Source: Bacillota bacterium (GTDB lineage: Bacteria; Bacillota; Sulfobacillia; Thermaerobacterales; Thermaerobacteraceae). From it: a DNA stretch of 8,991 bases. The stretch spans positions 1-8,991 of the forward strand of contig QGUQ01000059.1 of the NCBI GenBank assembly GCA_003242195.1, given 5' to 3'. Shown here piece after piece: positions 1 to 5,171 of the stretch. A program made the translations under genes and the position numbers. Every line of letters starts with the position of its first letter. The first letter of the stretch is position 1. Below the pieces are notes generated by a model that had not been told where the DNA came from, searched no databases, and saw nothing but the letters and a program-made list of their open reading frames with translations.

Positions 1-116
1 TTGCTTGTCACTAGTCTTGTTTTGTTTATTTGTTTTTTTTTTTTTTTATCTCTCGTGCGCCGCCCGACTCTTCAACTCTCTTTTCGTCCGACACGTCCAA
101 TTTTTATAAGAGACAG
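1..116 (+). other. Non-genomic contig end: degraded Nextera adapter
   Basis: This stretch is AT-rich with a long T run, unlike the GC-rich remainder. Positions 105-116 (TATAAGAGACAG) are identical to the inner end of the Tn5 mosaic end used in Nextera libraries. Aligned without gaps, 84-116 matches the 33-base read-1 transposase adapter at 25 positions. The eight bases before it (76-83, CTCTCTTT) differ by one from the i5 index CTCTCTAT, and the bases before that fit P5 only weakly. Agreement falls off outward, as expected from poor-quality adapter read-through that was assembled. Any reading frame running through this segment is an artefact, and genomic sequence starts at about 117. Confidence 0.93.
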
Positions 117-118
117 GG

Positions 119-982
119 CAAGTGCTGGCGGAGACGACCGTGCCCACCCAGGCAGAGGAGGGCCCCGGCCCTGCCGTGGAGCGGCTCGCGGCCGCGGTCC
201 GGGAGCTGGTCGCCGCGGGTGCGCCGCGGCTCCTGGCGGCCGGGGTGGGGGCGCCGGGGCCCCTGGACCTGCCCGCGGGGCGATTCATCGGCTCGCCCAA
301 CCTGCCCGGCTGGGACGGCTTCCCCCTGCGGGAGGAACTGGCCGGGCGCCTTGGCGTGCCCGTGTGGGTCGACAACGACGCCAACGTGGCGGCCCTGGCG
401 GAGGCCCGGGCGGGCGCGGGGCAGGGCGCCCGCGTCATGCTCTACGTCACCGTGGGCACGGGCATCGGCGGCGGCCTGGTGGTGGACGGGCGCCTGTTCA
501 GCGGCGCCAACGGCAACGGGTTGGAGATCGGCCACGTCACCGTCGATCCCGACGGCCCGCCCTGTGGCTGCGGCAACCGGGGCTGCTGGGAGGCGCTGGC
601 GTCCGGGCCCGCCCTGGGGCGGCTGGCCGAGCAGCGCCTGGGGAAGAACCCGCGCAGCCCGGACGGCCGGTGGACGGCCGCCGGCGTCCTGGAGCGGGCG
701 GAACAGGGGGACGCCGCGGCCCGGGCCTTGATGGAAGAGTACGCGGGCTGGCTGGGTCTGGGCCTGGCGAGCATGGTCAACGCCTTCAACCCCGACCGGG
801 TGGTCCTGGGGGGCGGCGTGATGAAGCGATACGCGCTGCTGGCGCCGGCCATGGAGCGGGAGATGCGGCGGCGGGCGCTGGCGGCCAACGCGGCGGCGGC
901 CCGGCTGTGCCCGGCCGGCCTGGGCGGGCGCGCCGGGCTGATCGGTGCCGCCCTGCTGGCGTGGGACGGTCTGGCGGGCTGA
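119..982 (+). CDS. ROK-family sugar kinase (glucokinase-like), 5' end missing
   Basis: ROK kinases phosphorylate sugars with ATP in the cytoplasm; many Firmicute members are glucokinases feeding glycolysis. About 287 residues are present. Counting the GTG at 122 as residue 1, the sequence shows the sugar-binding stretch SPNLPGWDGF (58-67), the catalytic Asp in VDNDANVAALAE (83-94), the phosphate loop TVGTGIGGG (110-118), and EIGH (135-138) followed by the ROK zinc motif CGCGNRGCWE (148-157). The N-terminal ATP-binding motif of the family (a D-x-G-G-T-K type sequence) and roughly 20-25 residues are absent because the contig begins here. The GTG at 122 is probably an internal Val, since the residues following it fit the family's post-motif 'G-x-V-L...P-T' strand. 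The stop is TGA at 980-982. Substrate cannot be fixed from sequence alone; other ROK members act on fructose, allose or amino sugars, or are repressors, but no N-terminal helix-turn-helix can be seen in what remains. Confidence 0.93.
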   Translation, partial: QVLAETTVPTQAEEGPGPAVERLAAAVRELVAAGAPRLLAAGVGAPGPLDLPAGRFIGSPNLPGWDGFPLREELAGRLGVPVWVDNDANVAALAEARAGAGQGARVMLYVTVGTGIGGGLVVDGRLFSGANGNGLEIGHVTVDPDGPPCGCGNRGCWEALASGPALGRLAEQRLGKNPRSPDGRWTAAGVLERAEQGDAAARALMEEYAGWLGLGLASMVNAFNPDRVVLGGGVMKRYALLAPAMEREMRRRALAANAAAARLCPAGLGGRAGLIGAALLAWDGLAG

Positions 983-1068
983 GCCTTCCGACCGGCGGGA
1001 CGGGCCAGGACCGGGCCGGCGGGCCGCGAAGCCAGCCGCAGCCAGGCGATCATCGGGGAGGATCTGCC

Positions 1069-1515
1069 ATGGTCAAGGTGTTCCTGCGGCTGGAGGGCCT
1101 GGCCGTCGCCCTCTGCGCCATCCTTGCCTACGCCCGCGCAGGCGCGGGCGGCTGGGCGCCCTTTGTGGTCTTCCTCCTGCTCCCGGACGTCTTGGGGCTC
1201 GTTCCCTTCCTGGTGGCCCAGCAGCGCCTGGATCGGCGGCCCGCCCCGGCCGGGCGCGGGGCGCGCGGCCGGGGCGGGGAGGGGCGCCTGCTGCCGCCCG
1301 GCCTGTTCGTCCTGTATAACGTGGCCCACGCCTATTTCACGCCGCTGGCGTTTGCCGCGGCGGGCCTGCTGGTCTCCGGCGCCCCCTACTGGCCGCTGCT
1401 GGGGTGGGTCGCCCACATCGGGTTGGACCGGGCCGCGGGCTACGGCCTCAAGCTCTACCCCTACTTCCGGCAGACCCACCTCCAACTGGAAGAACCGTCG
1501 CTACGCGGCTGGTGA
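1069..1515 (+). CDS. DUF4260 family small membrane protein
   Basis: This is a 148-residue protein of unknown function, recognised as DUF4260. The motifs are PDVLGL (39-44), LYNVAHAYFTPL (81-92), GWVAHIGLDRAAGYGLK (112-128) and THLQLE (135-141). About four hydrophobic segments are visible (roughly 5-22, 28-50, 88-104 and 107-120), so it should sit in the cytoplasmic membrane. An Arg/Gly/Pro-rich loop at about 54-75 separates the two halves and looks longer than in typical family members of about 120-130 residues. The ATG at 1069 was chosen because GGGGAG at 1055-1060 lies 8 nt upstream. The gene follows the kinase gene by 86 nt and could be co-transcribed with it. It is separated from the next operon by a strong stem-loop. 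The family assignment is firm from motif memory; the biochemical role is unknown. Confidence 0.87.
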   Translation: MVKVFLRLEGLAVALCAILAYARAGAGGWAPFVVFLLLPDVLGLVPFLVAQQRLDRRPAPAGRGARGRGGEGRLLPPGLFVLYNVAHAYFTPLAFAAAGLLVSGAPYWPLLGWVAHIGLDRAAGYGLKLYPYFRQTHLQLEEPSLRGW

Positions 1516-1539
1516 GAGGCCGGCTTGCCGGTGTCGGGT

Positions 1540-1577
1540 GCCCGGAGCCCGGGCGGCAGTGGGCCCGGGCTCCGGGC
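1540..1577 (+). terminator. Perfect 15-bp stem-loop after the DUF4260 gene, probable terminator
   Basis: The left arm (1540-1554, GCCCGGAGCCCGGGC) is an exact inverted repeat of the right arm (1563-1577), with an 8-nt loop at 1555-1562. It starts 24 nt after the DUF4260 stop and ends 13 nt before a candidate promoter. There is no T run after it, so it is not a textbook intrinsic terminator; such U-less hairpins are common at gene ends in high-GC bacteria. A second palindrome, GCGGCGGCCGCCGC (1576-1589), follows immediately. It could instead be a regulator-binding site. Confidence 0.6.
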
Positions 1578-1590
1578 GGCGGCCGCCGCG

Positions 1591-1615
1591 GGAACCTGGC
1601 GGCCGCCCGTTCGTC
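1591..1615 (+). promoter_or_regulatory. Candidate ECF sigma-dependent promoter (autoregulatory)
   Basis: GGAACC at 1591-1596 and CGTC at 1612-1615 are separated by exactly 15 nt. This fits the general ECF pattern of a GGAAC-type -35 box and a CGTC-type -10 box with 15-17 nt between. The predicted transcription start is near 1622. The site lies directly in front of the ECF sigma gene, and most ECF factors drive their own operon, so autoregulation is the natural reading. This rests on pattern match and position only. Confidence 0.6.
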
Positions 1616-1636
1616 CCAATCGATAGAGAGGTTTCC

Positions 1637-1687
1637 ATGGAGAAGGGGTTGGCCGAATATGCCATGGCATGGCCCGGCCGCCGGTGA
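1637..1687 (+). CDS. Possible 16-residue leader peptide overlapping the sigma gene start
   Basis: The ATG at 1637 is preceded, 5 nt upstream, by AGAGAGG (1625-1631), the best ribosome binding site in this intergenic region. It opens a 16-codon frame (MEKGLAEYAMAWPGRR) ending in TGA at 1685-1687, in a different frame from the sigma gene, whose likely ATG at 1659 lies inside it. It may be a translated leader coupling ribosomes to the sigma gene. Alternatively this ATG is the true sigma start and a one-base error lies between 1637 and about 1690, or the frame is a chance one. Confidence 0.22.
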   Translation: MEKGLAEYAMAWPGRR

Positions 1688-2381
1688 CGCCCTGCCCCTG
1701 GGGCGCTACGGCCCGAGGTCGGGTGGTGCTGCCGGGAACCCGTCGGTCGAGACCGGCGAGACGGGGTCCGTCGCCTGGTGCGAGACGGCGCTGGTGGCGC
1801 GGCTGCGCACCGGCGACCGCGGGGCCTTCGCCGAGCTGGCCGAAACCTGGGGACCCCGCCTGTACCGTTACCTGATGCGCCTGGGCCTGGACCCGGAGAC
1901 GGCCCTGGACTTCACCCAGGAAACCCTGGTGCGAGCGCTCCAGGCGATCCTGGGGGGCCGCGCGCCGGACCGGCCCGTGCCCTGGCTGTACCGCATCGCC
2001 ACCAACCTGGCCCGGGACGATGCCCGCAGCGCCTACCGGCAGCGGGTGGGCCTGCACGGGACCATCGACGACAACGCCGGCCGGTTCATCTGGGACGACG
2101 GGGCCGCCGGTTGTGCGGCCGACCCGGCGGACGTGGTCACCCGGCAGAGCCTGGAGCGGGACCGCCGCGCCGCCGTGCGCCGGGCCCTGCTGGAGCTATC
2201 GCCGGAGTTGCGCGAGGTGGTGGTGCTGCGGGTCTTCGAGGAGCGGCCGGTGAGCGACGTGGCGGCCATTCTGGGCGTTCCTGCGGGCACGGTCAAGTCC
2301 CGGCTGCACCGTGCCTTGCGCGCCCTTCGGGCGGCGCTGGAAGCGGCGGGTGCCGGACCGGGAGGTGAGGGGCGTGGGTAG
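1659..2381 (+). CDS. ECF-type RNA polymerase sigma factor
   Basis: This encodes a 240-residue sigma-70 family factor of the extracytoplasmic function (group 4) type, which redirects RNA polymerase to a small regulon. From the ATG at 1659, region 2 spans about residues 43-128, with DFTQETLVRAL (84-94) contacting core polymerase and PWLYRIATNLARDDAR (108-123) forming the -10 recognition helix. A linker of about 130-165 is rich in Asp and Gly. Region 4 (about 170-228) has the -35 helix-turn-helix ending VPAGTVKSRLHRALRALR (207-224). No region 1.1 or 3 is present. The ~42-residue N-terminal extension is low in conserved features. The start is uncertain: ATG 1659 has AGAAGGGG 10 nt upstream, ATG 1637 is in another frame, and the next in-frame start (GTG 1794) is too far into region 2. 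Its 3' end overlaps the next gene by 8 nt, so the two are translationally coupled. The next product is the best candidate for its regulator. Confidence 0.93.
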   Translation: MPWHGPAAGDALPLGRYGPRSGGAAGNPSVETGETGSVAWCETALVARLRTGDRGAFAELAETWGPRLYRYLMRLGLDPETALDFTQETLVRALQAILGGRAPDRPVPWLYRIATNLARDDARSAYRQRVGLHGTIDDNAGRFIWDDGAAGCAADPADVVTRQSLERDRRAAVRRALLELSPELREVVVLRVFEERPVSDVAAILGVPAGTVKSRLHRALRALRAALEAAGAGPGGEGRG

Positions 2382-3594
2382 GTTCCGCGATCACCACCGG
2401 TGGGGACGCGGTCGCTCGCCGGTCGTGGGGGAGCTGTGGCGCGAGGCTCGGGAGGGAGCGGAAGCGACGGGCCATCCGCCGCTGTCGCTCCGGGAGGTGG
2501 AAGAGCTCTACGGGTGGCTGCGGCAGGCGGGGGATCCTCCCGTACCGGGCAACCTGGTCCCCACGCTGATGGCGGCCCTCGAGCGGGCGGCTGAGGAGGC
2601 CGAGATCGGGACGCCGGCACGGCAGGCGTGGCCACTGGATTCGCCGCCGGTCCCGGGCCACCTGGATGCCGCGCCGGGGTCCCGGGCCGCGGCGTCGGAG
2701 GAACCGGCTCCGGCCCGCGCGCGGGTCCGTCCCGGCCTGCGGGCGCTGGCCGCCCTGTTGTGGGCCGAGGCTCGCCTCCTGCCCCTGGCCTTCCTGGCCG
2801 TGCAGGGGGTGTTGCTCCTCCTGGCCTTCTGGATGAACGCGGTGCTGGCCGGGCTCATCGGGGAAGGGCTGGGAGGCCCGGGCACGGCAGGAGCCGGCGC
2901 GGCAGCGGGCAGAGGCCTGGCGTCAGGTGCGGCGGGCAGTGCTGGCGGTGCTGGCGTTTCCGGCGTCACCGCCGTGGCGGGCGGGGCCGGCTTCCTGTTC
3001 TTCCTGGCCCGGCACTCCGCCGACGCCTTCACCTGGGTCGCGCCCTGGCTGGGGACCTTCGTGGCGCTGGCTTCCTGGTGGCCGCGGCGCCGGGACGTGT
3101 GGGGCGACCTGGAGCGCTTGTCCCCCTTCCCCCCGTCCACCCGCCTGCTGGCGCGGGCGGCCGTGGCGGCCGCGGTGGCCACGGCGGGGGTCGTGGCGGC
3201 GGGCTTCTTCCAGCCGCCTCCCGGCGCCGAGTTCATGGCGCCGACGGCGACGCGCGGGGCTGCGGTGAGCCCGTGGCTGTCGCCGGTGGTGCCGGTTCTC
3301 CTGGCTCGGACGGCGCCCCTGTGGTTCGCCATCGCGTGGGCCTTGTGGTGGGCGCTGCGGGCGGGAACGCGCGGGGCGGTCGTCGCCTCGGCGGCCCTCT
3401 GGGGCGTCGTGATGGCCCTGGACCGGTCCCTGGGGCCGTGGAGCCCGCTGGCGGTGGGGCCGGCCCAGGCGGCCGTCGTACAAGGGGCCATGCTGGTGGC
3501 GGCGGCGGGCCTGCTGGTGGCCGTGGGCGGGCGGCTCAATGGGACGGAAGCGGCCGGGGCCGCGGCCCGGCCGGCGGGAGGTTCGATGCCGTAA
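2374..3594 (+). CDS. Membrane protein with soluble N-domain and ABC-2-like membrane part; candidate sigma regulator/permease
   Basis: This is a protein of about 406 residues that I cannot assign to a named family. Residues 1 to ~120 are soluble, with an amphipathic, charged segment (about 15-80, including LSLREVEELYGWLRQAG) and a Pro/Ala-rich linker. The rest holds about six hydrophobic segments (near 134-162, 199-212, 222-236, 262-280, 303-328, 334-348 and 363-384; some may be re-entrant). A Gly/Ala-rich low-complexity stretch lies at ~163-206. WGDLERLSPFPPSTRLLARA (about 243-262) resembles the cytoplasmic coupling segment of ABC-2 permeases. The GTG start at 2374 follows GGAGGTGAGG (2361-2370) by a few bases. 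Overlap with the sigma gene upstream and the TAATG junction with the ATPase gene downstream place it between the two. By analogy with the B. subtilis sigY-yxlC operon, its N-domain may restrain the sigma factor and its membrane part may be the partner of the ATPase. No HxxxCxxC zinc anti-sigma motif is present. Confidence 0.82.
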   Translation: MGRFRDHHRWGRGRSPVVGELWREAREGAEATGHPPLSLREVEELYGWLRQAGDPPVPGNLVPTLMAALERAAEEAEIGTPARQAWPLDSPPVPGHLDAAPGSRAAASEEPAPARARVRPGLRALAALLWAEARLLPLAFLAVQGVLLLLAFWMNAVLAGLIGEGLGGPGTAGAGAAAGRGLASGAAGSAGGAGVSGVTAVAGGAGFLFFLARHSADAFTWVAPWLGTFVALASWWPRRRDVWGDLERLSPFPPSTRLLARAAVAAAVATAGVVAAGFFQPPPGAEFMAPTATRGAAVSPWLSPVVPVLLARTAPLWFAIAWALWWALRAGTRGAVVASAALWGVVMALDRSLGPWSPLAVGPAQAAVVQGAMLVAAAGLLVAVGGRLNGTEAAGAAARPAGGSMP

Positions 3595-4325
3595 TGCTGC
3601 CGGCCATCGAGCTAGAAGCCGTCACCGTACGGTATCCCGGGACGCCGCCGGCGATCGCCCTGCAGGACGTCACCCTGCGCCTGTACCCCGGCGTGACGCT
3701 GGTGACGGGGCCCCCCGGTGCGGGAAAGTCCACCCTGCTGCGGGTGCTGGCCACGCTGCTGCCTCCCGCCAGTGGCGAGGTCCGGTATCCGTGGGGACGA
3801 GCCGCGACGGGTGCAGCGTTGCCGGCCGGTGCGGCCGCCGAGGCGCCGTGGGCCGTGCGGGGGCTCATCGGCTATGTGCCCCAGCAGGGCCGGGTGGCCG
3901 GGGGCCTCACCGTCGAGGCAGCGCTGCAGTACCTGGCCGCCGTGCGGGCGGTGGTCGACCACCGGGGGCGGGCCCGCGCCCTCATCGCCCGCTGGGGGCT
4001 GAGCGACGTGCGTGCCAGGCCCCTGGACCGCGTTTCCGGCGGCCAGCAGCGGCGGTGGCTCCTTGCCCAGAGCCGGCTCAACGATCCCGCCCTCTGGATC
4101 CTGGATGAACCCGCCCGCGGGCTGGATTACGACGGCATCCGCATCCTGCGGGAGGAACTGGCCGCTTACGCGGATGCCGCCGCCCGGGGCGAGCCCCGTT
4201 ACGCCGTGCTGGTGGACAGCGAGGGGCGCCTCCACGACCTGGCGACGGCGGTGGTGGAGGTGGCCGCGGGACGGGTGGCGACCCGTCCTTTTCCCCCGGC
4301 GCAGCCGGTTTCGGCCTGGCATTGA
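3594..4325 (+). CDS. ABC transporter ATPase lacking the H-loop histidine
   Basis: This 243-residue nucleotide-binding subunit of an ABC exporter would act at the inner face of the membrane. It has Walker A GPPGAGKST (39-47, Lys45), Q-loop YVPQQG (94-99), the signature VSGGQQRR (147-154), and Walker B LWILDEPARGLD (167-178) with the catalytic Glu172 and the D-loop. Where the switch histidine is expected (the usual S-T-H-D/E), the sequence reads AVLVDSEGR (204-212), so no histidine is present; the nearest is His214 in RLHDL. The segment between Walker A and the Q-loop carries an Ala/Gly-rich insertion (about 69-88). The ATG at 3594 shares TAATG with the stop of the preceding membrane protein gene. 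GGGAGG at 3576-3581 is a rather distant ribosome binding site, so coupling is likely. The most probable partner is the upstream membrane protein. Loss of the histidine predicts slow or regulated ATP hydrolysis, as in degenerate sites of other ABC proteins; this is inference. Confidence 0.92.
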   Translation: MLPAIELEAVTVRYPGTPPAIALQDVTLRLYPGVTLVTGPPGAGKSTLLRVLATLLPPASGEVRYPWGRAATGAALPAGAAAEAPWAVRGLIGYVPQQGRVAGGLTVEAALQYLAAVRAVVDHRGRARALIARWGLSDVRARPLDRVSGGQQRRWLLAQSRLNDPALWILDEPARGLDYDGIRILREELAAYADAAARGEPRYAVLVDSEGRLHDLATAVVEVAAGRVATRPFPPAQPVSAWH

Positions 4326-4363
4326 AGCCGTCGGGCACGGAGCAGAGACGGCGACCCCGAACC

Positions 4364-4882
4364 ATGGAGCAGGGCCAGTCCTGGGAGGCCCCCGGGAGGC
4401 GAGGGCGGGTGGACCGGCGAGTGTGGCGCGTGCTGCTGTGGGCGGTGTCCCTCGTTTACCTGTTCGTCCTGTTCAAGTTGACGGTCCTCAAGCGTCCAGG
4501 GACGGTACTGATCCTGTCCGGCCGAGTGGAACCGCTGCTTCTCGCGGCCCGCATCCAGTTTAGCAACTTCATCCCCTTCAAGACGATTCTCCAGTATCTC
4601 GCGGGTGAGCCCACACCTGGGGTCGCCGTGCGGAACCTGGTCGGCAACGTGGTCCTGTTCATCCCGCTGGGTGTTCTTTTGCCCGCAGTCCTGCCCGCGT
4701 TCGGACGGTTGCGGGCCGTCACCGCCGCGTCGTTTCTCCTGAGCCTGTCCATCGAGCTATTCCAACTGGTGACGGGTGCCGGCCAGTTCGACGTGGACGA
4801 CCTGCTCCTCAACATGGGCGGCGCGGTCGCCGGGTGGTGGGGGCTGCGGTGGTTCGTCCGGGTCTTCCCCGTTGCCCGCTAG
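4364..4882 (+). CDS. VanZ family membrane protein
   Basis: This 172-residue protein belongs to the VanZ-like family, whose founding member gives low-level teicoplanin resistance by an unknown mechanism. Diagnostic motifs are FSNFIPFKTI (66-75), NLVGNVVLFIPLGVLLP (91-107), SIELFQ (129-134) and FDVDDLLLNMGGA (142-154). Hydrophobic segments at about 20-40, 91-110, 117-135 and 148-166 predict four membrane spans. The ATG at 4364 was chosen as the first ATG; it has no clear ribosome binding site. A TTG at 4322 forms a TTGA overlap with the ATPase stop, would add 14 residues, and fits the overlapping style of this operon, so it remains a serious alternative. It is the last gene of the sigma operon. 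Its presence beside an ECF sigma and ABC genes points to cell-envelope or antibiotic stress, by association only. Confidence 0.92.
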   Translation: MEQGQSWEAPGRRGRVDRRVWRVLLWAVSLVYLFVLFKLTVLKRPGTVLILSGRVEPLLLAARIQFSNFIPFKTILQYLAGEPTPGVAVRNLVGNVVLFIPLGVLLPAVLPAFGRLRAVTAASFLLSLSIELFQLVTGAGQFDVDDLLLNMGGAVAGWWGLRWFVRVFPVAR

Positions 4883-4998
4883 GGCTGGCCAGAAGGGGGC
4901 AGCGTAGCACGCCCGGGGGTCGACCGTTCCTGCCCTGCCATGGACGTCACATCCGCCCGTGAACGCCCAACCGCCCGCCGTCGGACCGACCCATCGCC

Positions 4999-5019
4999 GG
5001 TATCCGGTGAACCGGTACC
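4999..5019 (+). promoter_or_regulatory. Small hairpin between the VanZ and permease genes
   Basis: GGTA (4999-5002) pairs with TACC (5016-5019) and CCGG (5004-5007) with CCGG (5012-5015), leaving one bulged T and a TGAA tetraloop. No T run follows. It may end the sigma operon weakly or serve as an operator. The right half overlaps the duplicated leader block, where the second copy keeps GTGAACCGG but not the left arm, so the hairpin itself is not conserved. Confidence 0.3.
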
Positions 5020-5083
5020 TGCCCCGCTCGTCGTTAGGAGATGGAAACACCTCCCGGGGATGATGCGGGACGAGGCGCGCCAC
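5007..5083 (+). repeat. Duplicated leader block, copy A (upstream of permease 1)
   Basis: This 77-nt segment in the 259-nt gap after the VanZ gene matches 7371-7445, in front of the downstream ATPase gene. Both copies begin GTGAACCGG, share CGTCGT 22 nt later, and then run nearly colinear through GGAGATGG/GGGGATGG, CCTCCCGGGG and GAGGCGCGCCAC. The distance from the end of the block to the start codon is also kept (58 against 59 nt). Such conservation in noncoding DNA suggests a shared promoter, operator or RNA leader, carried along by tandem duplication. The rest of the gap (4883-4998 and 5084-5141) shows no gene or clear promoter. Confidence 0.75.
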
Positions 5084-5141
5084 CCGCTGATACCCCGTCC
5101 GGCCCGCAGCCCAGGTCTTGGGACGAGGGGGCAAAGGGTCC

Positions 5142-5171
5142 ATGGCATGGTTCCAACTCGACAACGTGCGG
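5142..5171 (+). other. Remnant of an ABC ATPase 5' end fused to permease 1
   Basis: Codons 1-10 of the permease (MAWFQLDNVR) resemble the start of the ATPase encoded at 7505 (MELQLDNVR). At DNA level, 5154-5170 and 7514-7530 agree at 15 of 17 bases, and both starts lie in GGTCCATGG. From 5175 the sequence instead follows the second permease gene (8398 onward). The junction is where an ATPase coding region would have been deleted. Confidence 0.65.

Noticed and set aside
442..1485. Long antisense frames over the kinase, membrane protein and permease genes
   Set aside because: They show Pro/Arg/Ala-rich composition with no motifs and are explained by high GC; sense frames carry clear families throughout.
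1..1515. A 504-codon open frame from base 1 that ends with the DUF4260 stop
   Set aside because: It starts in adapter sequence and runs out of frame through the ROK kinase gene; only the part from ATG 1069 has recognisable protein content.
2628..3593. An in-frame upstream extension of the ATPase gene of more than 300 codons
   Set aside because: It lies in the wrong frame over the membrane protein gene and reads as Gly/Arg-rich low complexity typical of off-frame high-GC DNA; ABC homology begins right after ATG 3594.
5118..5141. Earlier start for permease 1 at 5118 (alternative initiation codon)
   Set aside because: It adds only MGRGGKGS and lies in the part aligned with the noncoding leader of the ATPase gene; ATG 5142 aligns with the ATPase ATG at 7505.
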